A stretch of DNA of 64,000 nucleotides from Thamnaconus septentrionalis (GCA_009823395.1 CM020505.1:1-64000); one strand, 5' to 3'. Counted from the stretch's first letter, positions 37,117 through 48,460 are shown. The notes: a model not told the origin generated them from the sequence alone. A program made the numbers and translations.

Positions 37117-38705
37117 TCCCGCCAGTGCCGCCAGGGTTGGCCCCGGGAGGTTCTGATCCTCACAGAGCCTTCATTTGAGGCACAATGGAGTAACCCCAAC
37201 CCATATCTTTATCACTAAACCTAACCATCCCCTTCCCATGCCTAAACAGAACCCTAATTCGAACGCCTAAAACCCAACCATCTTAACCCTAATTTGGAAC
37301 GCCTAAACTTAACCATTCCTCCCAAGCCTAAACCTAACCCTTAAGTGGAAACAAACTTAAGCTCAATTTAAATGCCTAATTTGAACCTAAAATTTACATT
37401 ATTGCCTAATTTGAACCTAAATTTGACCTGCCAGCTCTAACCCCAACCTTTAACCCTACTCGTCACTGTCCTAAGCCCTATCCCGATCCTAACCCCAAAA
37501 CTTAACTCAAAGTACTGCAACCAAGACACTAAGCCTAAATCTGATAATCGCCATTGTCCACGCCTAATTTTTGAGAAGTCATTGACCTGGAAGAATTCCA
37601 GCTGAGTTAAAATGAAGAGGCCACTGTAGGTGTGTGAGCCAAAGTTTTTATTGCGGAAATGGAAAGGATACAGTTTCAGGAAATAGAAGGAAGAATGACT
37701 TGAGAAAAGAAAAAGGAAAGAAGATGGACGGGAAGAGGAAAGCTAAAGAAGAGGACAAGAGGAAGAAAAGAAGAAGAAAGATACCTACCTTGGACCTGTC
37801 CTGGGCATGACATTAAACTGCAACCTGAAAAGAAAGAAGGGTTGGAGAAAGGAAAGAAGAAGAACCAATTGAACCTGAAAAAGAAGAAAAGGCAAAATTA
37901 GAGACAAACAATGACAAAAAACAATAATAAAACCCATACTTACCTGGACGAATGAAGAACACCAATTGGAAACCTGAAAAAGAGAACAAAAACAACATTA
38001 CAACAAGGAAACAATTCTAATTGAAAGCACTTACCTGGTGGCAGCAGACTTAAGTGTTCCCACCTTTGAGGGAAAAGCAGAAAATGACCAAATAGTCAAC
38101 TGCAGTAGATGACGGTGGGTCAAATCAACAAACATGCAAAAAAATACAAGACAATTCGGATCTAATTTAATCGGAAACACTTACCTGGTGGCAGCAGATG
38201 AGGGTTCCCACCAGAAGAAAAGCAAAAAGAAGACCAAATAGTCTCATGCTACGGATGACGGTGGGGGTCAATTAACAATCACATACACAATTTGGGAAAA
38301 AGGGAGAAGATAAATTTACAGTTTCAAAAGAAGAAAAGTGAAATTAAAAGACACAAAGTCAAGAAGAAAGTCCAGAGGAGAGAAGAAGGAGGAGAGGAAA
38401 GAATGGGGCAGAGGGAAAGAGACCCAGAGCCCAAAAAAGTGGCCAAGGACAAACATCCTTGGTCCTTTCAGGTCGGCCACTACCTGCCTGAAGAAGGGCA
38501 CAACCAGCCCGAAACGCCGCGCAAAGCCGACCCACATCCACTTGAGACGCCAAGAAAGGACACTTGAACTCCCACCACCTTCGGTGGTGGAACAAACCTG
38601 AGATCAAGACCCAGAACCCGGGACATGCCTTTCCCACTCCACGGCAGGCTTCGTGCAAAACCTATCGCCCGCCCTAGGTTCGGGACGTCACAGGCCTTTT
38701 TCCAA
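37117..38705 (+). repeat. Satellite family C, copy 3 (longest 5' part)
   Basis: Extends further left than copies 1 and 2 with a GCCAGTGCCGCCAGG-type segment and repeated CCTAAACCTAACC words. The rest matches C, including the 27-nt exon-like segments near 38,036 and 38,187 and the GCATGACATTAAACTGCAA box (about 37,806). Small indels are frequent. Confidence 0.82.
38471..38531 (+). ncRNA. Hammerhead-ribozyme-like motif (C copy 3)
   Basis: Outer arms GGTCGGC and GCCGACC, core CTGAAGA, stem II GGGC/GCCC and GAAACG are all kept. The expected GTC cleavage triplet reads GCC here. Confidence 0.6.
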
Positions 38706-38780
38706 AAAACCCAACCCTAACCTAAACTAACCCCCATAACCCTAAACCCTAACCCTAACCTAATAACCCTAACTTAACCT
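38706..38780 (+). repeat. Degenerate telomeric tract
   Basis: CCCTAA-like words with many length changes. Confidence 0.75.
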
Positions 38781-40163
38781 TTCCTCCCAGCTTCAAACCC
38801 AACCCTAAGTGGAAACAAACTTAAGCCCAATTTAAATGCTCAATTTGAACCTAAAATTTACATTATTGCCTAATTTGAACCTAAATTTGGACTCGCCAGC
38901 TCTAACCCTAACCTTTAACCCTACTTCGGTCACTGTCCTAAGTCCTATCCCGGGATCCCCAACCCCAAAACTTAACTCCCAAAGTACTGCAACCAAGACA
39001 CCTGCCTAAATCTGATAATCGCCATTGTCCACGCCCCTCATCTTTTGGAGTAGTCTTGACCTAAGAATTCCAGCTGAGCTTAAAATGAAGAGGCCACTGC
39101 AGGGTGTGAGCCAAAGTTTTTATTATGGAAATGGAAAAGGATACAGTTTTCAGGAAATAGAAGGGAAGAATGACTTTGAGAAAAGAAAAGGGAAAGAAGA
39201 TGGACGGAAGAGAAAGCTAAAGAAGAGGACAAGAGGAAGAAAATAGAAGAAGAAAGATACCTACCTTGGACCCCTGTCCTGGCATGACATTAAACTGCAA
39301 CCTGGAAAGAAAGAAGGCTTGGAGAAAGGATTAAGAAGAACCAATTTGAACCTTGAAAAGAAGAAGAAAAGGGCAAAATTAGAGACAAACAATGACAAAA
39401 ACAATAATAAAACCCATACTTACCTGGACGACGTAAGAACAACCAATTGAAACCTGAAAAAGAGAACAAAAAACAACATTACAACAAGGAAAACAATTCT
39501 AATTGAAAGCACTTACCTGGTGGCAGTACTTCAGCAGTTCCCCAACTGAGGGAAAAGCAGAAAATGACCAAATAGTCAACTGCAGTAGATGACGGTGGGG
39601 TCAAATCAACAAAACACGTAAAACCAAGACAATTCGGATCTAATTCTAATCGAAAACATCTTACCTGGTGGCAGCAGATGAGGGTTCCCACCTGAAGGAA
39701 AAGAAAAGAAGACCAAATAGTCTCATGCTACTGGATGACGGGGTCAAATTAACAATCACATACACAATTTGGAAAAAGGGAGAAGACAAATTTACAGCCA
39801 AAAGAAGAAAAAGAAATTAAAGACACAAAGTCAAGAAGAAAGTCCAGAGTGAAGAGAAGAAGGAGGAGAGGAAAGAATGGGCAGAGGGAAAGACCCAGAG
39901 CCCAAAAAGGGGCAAGGACAAACATCCTTGGTCCCTTCAGGTCGGCCACTTCCTGAAGAAGGCACAAACCAGCCCGAAACGCAGCGGCAAAAGTCGACCC
40001 ACATCCACTTGAGAGACGCCAAGAAAGGACAATTGAACTCCCACCACCTTCGGTGGTGGAACAAACCTGAGATCAAGACCCAGAACCCGGGACATGCCTT
40101 TCCCACTCCACTGCAGGCCTGCAATCGCCTGGCCCCAGGCTCGGGACGTGGCCTTTTCCAAAA
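38781..40163 (+). repeat. Satellite family C, copy 4
   Basis: Matches copy 2 from the TTGAACCTAAA doublet onward. The hammerhead-like motif at 39,940-40,000 has CTGAAGA and GCCCGAAACG but GCAG instead of GTC, and its 3' arm reads GTCGACC. Confidence 0.8.
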
Positions 40164-40250
40164 CCCAACCCTAACCCCAACCCTAACCCTAACCCCAACC
40201 CAACCCCCTAACCCTAACTCCTAACCCTAACCCTAACCCTTAACCCTTAA
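40164..40250 (+). repeat. Interstitial telomeric tract, imperfect
   Basis: About 12 units including CCCCAA and CTCCTAA variants. Confidence 0.88.
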
Positions 40251-40354
40251 CCCACCTGGGTGGTAGGATTCACCTAAGGGCTAGGGGGCCCACCCAAAGC
40301 ACACCCTGTCGCAGAAAGTGCATAGGTTACTCCCTAGGGAGTAACCTTTATTCT
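40251..40354 (+). repeat. D-family 3' stub, second copy
   Basis: Same stub as at 6,574: GGGGGCCCACCC, GTCGCAGA and the ACTCCCTAGGGAGT hairpin between two telomeric tracts. Confidence 0.72.
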
Positions 40355-40403
40355 CAACCCTAACCCTAACCCTAACCCTAACCCTAACCCTAACCCTAAC
40401 CTA
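40355..40403 (+). repeat. Interstitial telomeric tract (CCCTAA)n
   Basis: Seven to eight units. Confidence 0.93.
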
Positions 40404-41646
40404 TTTGACTTCTAAATTAACCCCCTAATTGGACCACATATCTAACCACTAACTGATCTCTAACCCTAACCTTAACCCTAACCCTGTACCTAATCAGAAC
40501 CCCTGGACCTTAAGTTCCTAAACCCTTAATTCAACCCTTAGCCCTAATTTAATCTCAGTATTTAACCCTTAAATCTGATCAAAAGCCCATTTGTCTATCT
40601 AAAGCTATAACTCACGCCAATCAAGACAGGAGTCAGCTGTAAGTGGGAACAGTTGAGCTAATATTTATTTATCGTGATATTAGCTTATTTTTTATTAAGG
40701 CATCGAGGACAGCAGAGGACATAATGGAGTGGATGACTATGGACCTGGAAGAAAGAAAGGAGAAGATTAGTGGAGTAAAGGAGAGATACGGGAAGGACAG
40801 AGGAAAAGAAGACAAGGAGGAAGAAGATGGGAAGGGAAAGGAAGGAAAGGGATAAAGGAAGAGGAAAGGAAGAGGATAGAGAAGAAAAGCTAGAAGAAAA
40901 GGATAAAACCTACTCACCTGAACCACTTTGCCTGATTGGAGAACCTAAAAAGAAGAAGAAACAATTAATTGACCCTAACAAAATACATTATACTTACTGA
41001 TTGGAGCCCCTGTGAAAGAAGAACAATAAACAATTAATGAAAAAATCGGACAAACAAATACTAATTTGAACAAGATTTACCTCGATGATTGAGTTGATGT
41101 AAGAGGCCCCATATTAGGGTCCGCACTCTTAATGACAGTACCGCTCTTCCCACCTGAGGGAAAACGTAAAAAATCCCATATTAGGGCATTACGTAGTAGA
41201 TGACGTGGGTGCCTATTACAGGTACAAATTAATAAATTATAAACTATACAGTCACTTAAATTAAACATTCATAAATTATACTAAATTTTTACTTACTCAT
41301 GTCCTGGGCACGACGTTAACCCGCAACCTGAAAAAGATTTGAGACCAATTTTTGAAACCAATTTTTTAAACCAATTTTGGAAGAGGGAGGGAGGTGCAGC
41401 ACACGCACGGGCTCTTAGTAGCAAGCCATTTCAGGCAGTCAGCTCCAGACGGCTGTGCGCCTGGAGGAAGGCTATAACAAGTCAAACGCTGTGCCGAACG
41501 TTCGCCACGCTAGCTAAATGCTAAGTGTAATTTTGGGATTGCAACCCACCACCTCGGTGGTGGACAACCATAATGGCTGGGGGGCCACCCGATCGCACTC
41601 TGTTGCAGAGAGTGCACCGGTTTTCTCCCTAGAGATAAACCTTTTT
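40404..41646 (+). repeat. Satellite family D, copy 2
   Basis: Matches D copy 1 along its length with scattered indels. The hammerhead-like region (about 41,443-41,510) has decayed: GAAAC reads GTCAAACG and the outer arm is changed. The closing hairpins are recognisable at 41,549-41,640. Confidence 0.82.
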
Positions 41647-41721
41647 CCTAACCTCAACCCCAACCCTAACCCTAACCCTAACCCTAACCTAACCCTAACC
41701 CTAACCCTAACCCTAACCCTC
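41647..41721 (+). repeat. Interstitial telomeric tract (CCCTAA)n
   Basis: About 12 units with CTCAA and CCTAA variants. Confidence 0.92.
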
Positions 41722-41925
41722 GACTCACGCCTGATGAAGGGCATGAGAGCCTGAAACGCTATGCAACTGCTCACTCATTTCAGCAAAGACCTGCTATGAA
41801 AAAAAATTTGACCTCCACCACCTTTGGGGTGGTGGGAAACCGCGCTGAGAGATCTGCCTCTACCAATCCACTCTGAAGCGGAGACTGGTCTCTCCTCTTC
41901 GGGAGAGAACTCTTTTTTCCTTAAC
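41722..41925 (+). repeat. Satellite module B-I, copy 4
   Basis: CTGATGA, GGGC/GCCTGAAACG and the hairpins are present. The outer stem I arm on the 3' side has changed (GCTCACTC). Confidence 0.78.
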
Positions 41926-41960
41926 CTCAACTCCTAACCCTAACCCTAACCCTAACCCTT
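41926..41960 (+). repeat. Interstitial telomeric tract (CCCTAA)n
   Basis: About four good units with a CTCCTAA variant. Confidence 0.88.
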
Positions 41961-42695
41961 TTTATTAACACATATTAGTGAATTTTTGAAGGCCTAGAGA
42001 AGAGTCAAGATGGATGAGACCTGGAAGAAGAGGAGTAGGAGTCTAAAGAAGAAGAAAAGGAGGATCAGAGGATCAACAAAGGAGGAAAAAGAAGACCACT
42101 TACCTGTAAAACATCACCTGAAAACCTGTGGAAGGAAAAGACATAATTAGTCACCAAATTGAACCTATAATTAGAGAAATAAATACTTACCCAAAACCTA
42201 ATACTTACCTGGAACCCCTAAAAGGAAGAAAAGTCATAATAGACATAATTCGAAACCCCTTAAAAGGAAGAAACCCAAGAAGGAAATTTAATTGAATACT
42301 TACCTTGTTAAGTAACTCACTGGATGGAAAACTGCACAAATCCCATACTTGGGGTGTGCAGAGTAGATGGTTGGTGAGAGTCTATTCCGCCCTGGCATGA
42401 CGTTAAACTGCACCCTGAGGGAGCAGCTGGGCATCGTACCCAAGTGAGCAGCCATGATCAGGTTATGTTTCACCTCTGTCGAATCAGCGCTTCGATGAAG
42501 GCCTTTGTACGGTCGTAAACGTTGCGCGCAACGGTCGACTTATTAAAACTAGCTAAGGAACAGCTATGTTTAAATTTTGAACCTCCACCACCTTTGGGTG
42601 GTGGAACCAAAAGCTGGGAAATCTGTCCTCACTAACCCACCTCTGAAGAGGGAGGCACCGTCTCTCTCCTTCGGGAGAGAATCTTCTTTCCTTAA
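41961..42695 (+). repeat. Satellite module B-II, copy 4
   Basis: Same landmarks as the other B-II copies: - strand donor near 42,099, GCATGACGTTAAACTGCA box (about 42,395), a decayed hammerhead region near 42,479-42,540 and the closing hairpins. Confidence 0.8.
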
Positions 42696-42836
42696 CCTAA
42701 CCCTAACCCTAACTTTTTTTTCCTAACCTAACCCTAACCCTAACCCTAACTCCTAACCCTGCACCAGGTTTTCTTTTAGAGAAAACTCTTTTTTCAAAAC
42801 CCAACCCAACCCTAACTCCTAACCCTAACCCTAAAA
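42696..42836 (+). repeat. Telomeric tracts around a small hairpin spacer
   Basis: Same arrangement as at 1,441, with CTCCTAA variants. Confidence 0.88.
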
Positions 42837-43271
42837 GGGCATGTTGTATCAACTCCAAATGGCCTGAAACGTGCTCAAAACCACTTTCTGGGAGGTGATT
42901 TTTCGAAAACACTTGGCTGTTTTTGCCACCAACGAATCTCCCATTGAAATGAATAGCGAAATTCAAACGCAAATATCGCGAGAACGGTAAGTCCTACGAC
43001 CTGGAACCTTGATCCGTCTGACATAATTCGGCCATGCTGAACACACTGGTACCATCCCCGAGTCTCTACGACCTACGGTTCTCGGAGAGATATGGCTATT
43101 TCCGGTATAACTCCGGAACTGGAAGTGACATCATCACGTAACTCGCGTCACACGTAGGTACACACCTGCTCATGCACATGTGTACAAAATTTCAAGTCTA
43201 TAACTCATTCCACCGTGGATATGGATATTTTAGAGGATCGGAATTTCCGATCGTGGTTATTACCCTGTACC
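42837..43271 (+). repeat. Satellite block A, copy 5
   Basis: Complete copy. It ends in CCTGTACC and telomeric repeats. Confidence 0.88.
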
Positions 43272-43324
43272 TAACCCTAACCCTAACCCTAACCCTTAAC
43301 CCTTAACCCTAACTCCTAACCCTT
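43272..43324 (+). repeat. Interstitial telomeric tract at PLE 5' side
   Basis: About eight CCCTAA-like units. The retroelement sequence starts right after AACCCTTTAAAG. Confidence 0.9.
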
Positions 43325-44279
43325 TAAAGTGGCCACCAGATGGGCACTCAGAAAATTTACACGACTGAGACAACCCACCATTGAACAGGCAGAGGGATAT
43401 ATACAATCACAGGCAAGAGACACTTCGAAGTTCAGAAGAAGATGAAGAGGATAACCTCCTGGCCCCCTTCCTCCACCTCCGCCTCCTCCTCTCTCCCTCT
43501 CCCTCTCCCTCCTCCCTCCCCTCCTCCTAAACGACCACGACCTCATCGTGCCACTGCTGCCACAAAGTCTGCATCTGACAACCTCTCCCCACCTCCTGTG
43601 CAATCAGCTCCCACCTCCTCCAAGCCCCTGAAACACAGGATCAAAAACAATTGACCTGCCAACGACCTCACACTCTACTGGGGCCCTTCTTCACACAGAA
43701 TCACAACAACATAAACATTCACTGAAACCTCCACCTAAACAAAAACAAAAAAGATTTTTCCAATTTTTCTTCCAACTACAGTGCCAAGTGTGACCCACCT
43801 GGCCACCCTCAGTGTCCCCTCTGACTCTGCGGACACTATACGGTCAGATCCCATTTCCAGTTTCCTCCTCCCCGGGAGGAAGCATTTCACACGGCAGTTT
43901 CCCGAACCCCTTCCCTCAAAGATATATGATTATCGACGACAATTGACTGGAATTTGATTCATCAACAGCTGACCATCCTGACACAATTGAGGAGACCCAA
44001 TTTGAAGAACCTCCCATTGTCACTGTACACAGGCCCTTTTCCCTGAAGATGACACTCCTTGAACCAGAGGGACTTAACGAATCTCAAGAATCCGAGCTTA
44101 ATGAGTCTGACAACCACACAGACTCTGAGGATGCAGAAGCTGACTTTGCTGAGGCGTCCTGATAACCCTCTCTCCCGTCCACTGATTCAGGGACTCCCCT
44201 CTGCCGCTCATCAACCATCTTCCTCATTCAAGGGTAAGGTCAATATGCACTTAACAACGAAAACGCAAAATGTCAGATT

Positions 44280-44745
44280 GGTCTCTTTACTATTTACAAA
44301 AAATCCTGCTTATTGGTGACTCAAATGTCTCTCGTTTTCCTCAATTTAATATTGAGGACTTACTAAATTGAATGTTATCCTGAGGCTAATTTCAGACACA
44401 TCGCTGAAGTTCTCAAAAAAAGCTGTCATCAAACCAAGGTTGAAATAGTCATTTTAGCACTAGGCTTCTACAGCAGAAAACAAAACACTAAAGCCACCTC
44501 CATTAAACAACTTCAAACAGCGGTCCGTACTGCAAAAAAGCTAACTACCAGGGACAAAATCTACATCCCTTTAATTCACATCCCTAATGATCTCCCACCT
44601 TCCGAGAAAGCAAATTTATTTCATCTGAATGATTTCATTATTGACTACTCAAATCACCTATCAATCATTGATTCTTCTAAATTAGAAACTAACTCAGCCC
44701 TTCTCTGGACTAAAAAGAACAGCGGGCATCATCTTTAATCACTGG
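44280..44745 (+). pseudogene. GDSN-containing, SGNH-hydrolase-like segment of the PLE
   Basis: One frame gives LLIGDSNVSRFPQFNIEDLL and, after a frameshift, segments such as VEIVILALGF and IYIPLIHIPNDLPPSEKANL, ending in WTKKNSGHHL. The GDSN start followed by alternating hydrophobic stretches resembles SGNH/GDSL-type folds seen in open reading frames of some retroelements. The link to that family rests on pattern only. The segment precedes the reverse transcriptase in the same orientation, so it is probably part of the same element. Confidence 0.5.
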
Positions 44746-45194
44746 ATGCAGCAGTTAAACTTGTCATCCCCTGTAAACCCTCCAGGGCGCTGCTGACTGC
44801 TCCTCCTTACACTCCATTGTTCAAAATAACATTGTTAATCTTTCCAAGAATCTTACACTTAATGATGCACAAATTAGTCTACTTAGTAGGGGCCTTTCCT
44901 TTGTCCCATCTATCAACACTGCATCTCGTGATATTCTAGAATATGATTTACAGTGTTTTCACAGGAGACTCAAATTGGCAGCATATTTTGAAGGTACCAG
45001 AGAAAAACTCTTCTTCCCTTTCTCCCTCCCTCCTTGTGGTCACCGCAGCATCTAATCTCCCCAGAGGTCATTAATCAATTAATTACTAGGAACAACAGGT
45101 CCTTTAAATCTAAATTTCGTTTTTTTTCAAAGAGAAAACAACCTTTCTTCAGAAGAAGTTCTAGCTTTAAATTCGCTTTTTAAAACAACTCAGA

Positions 45195-45990
45195 TATTGT
45201 CATCAAACCAGCTGATAAAGGTAGCGCTGTTGTCATTATGGACAGATCAGCTTATGTAAATGAAGCACCGACAACTTAATAATCCTAATCATTATAAAAC
45301 ACTGGATGCACCTATCTATCCAGCATCTTATCCCATTCTCAGGATATCCTAACCTCCCTTTTAAATAGAAAATTTATTAACATTAAACAATTTAGATTCC
45401 TCCTGGGAGATGAGAAACCGAATGAAAGAAAATTTTACATGCTTCCTAAAATACACAAAGATCCTTCCACCTGGTTTCCACCTTTGTTATGCCGCCAGGC
45501 TCGACCTATTGTTTCTGATTGTGGTAGTGACACCGATGACAGAGTGTGCTTTGATTTTATTGAATACTTTTTAAATCCCTCTCCATGAAACATCCTTCCT
45601 ACATTAAAGACACACATATCATTTTATTGATATTGTAAAGAACCTCATAATTCCTCCCAACTCATTTTTATTCTCCCAGATGTGGATAGTTTATACACCA
45701 ATATTGACACCAAATCGGTCTTACGGCAGTACAAAAAATCTTTTATAAATATCCTGACCTTTCGTCCGACAGAGACTTATTAAGATTACTTGAATTAAAC
45801 TTGACTAGAAATGATTTTGTTTTTGATTCAAAATATTATTTACAAATTAAAGGAACAGCAATGGGCAAATCTTTTGCCCTCTTATGCCAATATCTTCATG
45901 GCTGTTTGGGAGGAAACAGCTCTCACCAATTGTCCCACCCTCCATTACATTATTACAGGTTCCTGGATGATATTTGGGGAATTTGACCTC
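45195..45990 (+). pseudogene. PLE reverse transcriptase core
   Basis: This part carries the palm and fingers motifs. The catalytic aspartates are visible in DVDSLYTNID (motif A) and FLDD (motif C, 45,960-45,971). Reading passes between at least three frames. One break lies inside the stretch after GTAMG, where the SYANIFM motif is found in another frame. The enzyme would copy element RNA at a free 3' DNA end, but cannot be made from this copy. Confidence 0.85.
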
Positions 45991-46699
45991 TCCATGGAGC
46001 AGTTCCAACAATTTATTTCTTTTCTCAATGATGTTGATCCTTCTATTAAACTTAAATTTGAAATTTCTGAACGTTCAATTAATTTTTAGACACTACAGTT
46101 TTATAAGGGACTTAAATTCTCTGATCAAAATAAATTGGACATTAAAGTCTACTTTAAACCCACAGACACACACACGCTTACTTTATAAAACAGCTTTCAT
46201 CCAAAACACACTTTTAGAGGTATTGTCAAATCACACCATTATTGGTGCTTTTAAACGTATTTGCACTGTTCCAGGAGACTTTCAGGAGGCGGTCCGGAAC
46301 CCTTTTTCAAGCCTCCGCTCCAGGGATATTCTAGATGTTTTCTAAGACAATGTTTTGCAACCTTTAGAATTCAGAAAATCAGAGACGACAAGAAAATCAT
46401 TCCCTTTATTTCTACATATTCTACTACTTAGTGTTAATATTAATAGGATCATTAAAATTAATTATAATCATCTGATCCCTAACTCTGGTTTTCTCTCTCT
46501 GACTTTAAGATTATTTCTGCACATAGGAAGAACCCAAATTTAAAGGATATCTTAGTCAGAGCTAGATTGCCAACACTAGAGATGGGTCTTAAAACAACAG
46601 TACGACACAAATGTGATTCTTCTTTTCGACACTTAACCTTTGTCCGAAATTCTGTCTCCCAACTTCTCCTGAGAATTACCCAGAAAATCCATCCGACTG

Positions 46700-46970
46700 A
46701 CCACAACTGTATCTACCTTTCTCATCTGTGATCGATGTGGCAAACAGTGTTGGAGAAACCAAGAACCCATCCTGACTCGCCTCGGCTGGCAACATCGTTA
46801 CAACGCCAGACACGGCCTGAACTGCATACTCCACTCATGCAACATATTCAACTTCATGATTGGACATCGATCAAGGTTGCTGGTCTTCAATGTAACCTGA
46901 ACTGACAGACAAAGAGAGGAAAACATAAGAAAGAAAGTGGATTCATCTTCTTGGCAGCAGACATCCACAT
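46700..46970 (+). pseudogene. GIY-YIG endonuclease-like remnant of the PLE
   Basis: A CIYL start, CDRCGKQ and, in other frames, RYNARHGLN and TDRQRE match the layout of the C-terminal GIY-YIG nuclease of PLEs with its CxxC-type element. The last recognisable part, read near 46,950-46,985, includes HPHGLNKQ. Frameshifts break it. Presence of this domain places the element with endonuclease-bearing PLEs and not with the telomeric, endonuclease-lacking Athena or Coprina types. Confidence 0.7.
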
Positions 46971-47040
46971 GGTCTCAATAAACAACTTCGCTCATCCTTA
47001 TAATCATATGATTGTATTCACAGACCATCATACAATTATT

Positions 47041-48059
47041 CTCTTTTTTTTTTATTTTGTTTATTTCATTCTATTATTATTTTTTATTTTTGTTTTTCTT
47101 TTTTTTTTTTTATTCTTTCCATTTTCTTAATTTTCTTTTCTTTCTTGTTTTTCACAAAGCATTACTATTTGAGCAATTATAACTTTCACTTGATACTTAC
47201 CTGGACTTCTTAATTCCAACAATTTTTTCTAAATTCAACCATTTCTATCTTCACGCCTAAACCTAATTATAACTCCTTTGAAAGTTAATCATTTAATTTC
47301 CATGCTTAAACCTAACCATATAATTTCCTAAACAGAACCAATTTGACTCTTCACGCCTAAACTTAAGTCCAGCTTTTTCCTAAACTTAATTAATTGATCT
47401 TCATGATTAAACCTAACCATGATTTTTCTGATTAATTCTCATTCTTAAACCTAACCAGTAATCCATCTCCTAAACGGAACCAATTCATCTTCATGCCTAA
47501 ACTTAAGTTTAGTTTTCCCACACCTAAACCTAATTATAACTTTTTATTTAATTTTTTATTCCAAACCCTACCACTTATTACTTTTTTTCTAAACTTAACC
47601 AGTCTGTTCTCACGCCTAAACTTAATTTTTGTATCCAGAATTTTGGCCTTTTACTTATTTTCACTATAACGATAACCAATACCTTTTTCTAAACTTAACT
47701 TTCTTTTTTTCCACACCTAAACTTAATTATAAACACTTTTCCACGATTTTCTTTTTATTTTTTATACATTTTTCTTTTTTCTTTTCCTTTATTTATTTAT
47801 TTATTTATTTGTTTTCCTATTTATTTTATTTATTTTCTTTTCATTTTCTTTACCGTTTTTCAATACCATATCTGCCACCCACATCAACTTGTATTTCCTC
47901 CTGTTTGATATCCAACCTCTTAATCTCTATAATTGTCAAATTGTCTTCATTATTCTTGTAAAAACGATCCTTATTCATTACTTCCCATATGTTGCACACT
48001 GTTTTTCTGAGTTCTCTGATTTTCACTGTTTTTGCATTCACCATACTTTTGTCAAGTTT
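47041..48059 (+). other. AT-rich PLE 3' region, no gene seen
   Basis: T-rich and A/T-rich stretches with irregular words such as CACGCCTAAACCTAATT and CCTAAACTTAA repeated from 47,250 to 47,740, and a (TTTA)n run near 47,790-47,835. Short frames here are low-complexity. It is probably the non-coding tail of the PLE or decayed telomere-like sequence. Confidence 0.5.
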
Positions 48060-48460
48060 CTCCCATTCCGGTAGAGGGCACTATTGCACCATTTTTGTAA
48101 AGCCTGCCACCCTGAAAGAAACCTCAATGTAAACAAGCAACCACGTGACTCTACAGGGCGCCCTTCAGACCTCCTTATAACCTGTTGCTCACTCCACTCA
48201 AGCCCAGAACGCCCCACCTCATGAAGAATGTTACCCTCCTTTTGCCCCGCCTGAAGAAGATATTAATCCTTATCGAAACGTCAGCGACGGGCATAGGCAC
48301 AATTTGCCTTTTGTACATATTTGAGCGTTTTCATCTGTTTTATATTTAAAATTTAAATTTGAGTTCAATTTATTTATAACAGTTCTTTGAATTTTCTTTT
48401 CTTAATTTTTGTTTTTTCACCACGACACGGAGAAAACAATCTTGTCAAACCAATAAAAGA
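48060..48460 (+). mobile_element. Probable PLE terminal region with hammerhead motif
   Basis: A GC-richer stretch after the AT-rich tail with CTTATAACC near 48,173 and a hammerhead motif at 48,245. PLEs carry long terminal repeat-like ends with hammerhead motifs near the promoter, which fits. I do not see a matching copy at the 5' end of the element near 43,325, so the assignment to this PLE is inferred from position and strand. Confidence 0.5.
48245..48292 (+). ncRNA. Hammerhead-ribozyme-like motif in PLE tail
   Basis: Stem I is GCCC (48,244-48,247) with GGGC (48,289-48,292), and CGC (48,248-48,250) with GCG (48,284-48,286). The core CTGAAGA is at 48,251-48,257 and one extra A follows. Stem II is GATA (48,259-48,262) with TATC (48,271-48,274). 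GAAA is at 48,275-48,278 and CGTC follows. The A after the GTC cleavage triplet is unpaired. Confidence 0.68.

Larger units (their letters stand above)
43325..47040 (+). pseudogene. Penelope-like retroelement (PLE) ORF with reverse transcriptase and GIY-YIG domain, broken
   Basis: A nearly full-length but inactivated PLE coding region on the + strand, with many frameshifts and stops. It begins with a proline/serine-rich segment (43,442-43,651). A GDSN-containing segment follows (44,280-44,745). The conserved PLE upstream region (LSRGLSFVPS, about 44,880-44,912) and reverse transcriptase motifs come next: IVIKPADKGSAVV (about 45,195), FYMLPKIHK (about 45,430), RPIVSDCGS (about 45,504), DVDSLYTNID (45,679-45,708), QIKGTAMG (45,843-45,866) and FLDD (45,960-45,971). 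A GIY-YIG-type endonuclease remnant closes it (46,700-46,970). These motifs are typical of PLEs rather than of LINE or LTR reverse transcriptases. Telomeric repeats flank the element on both sides (43,272 and 48,683). Confidence 0.88.
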
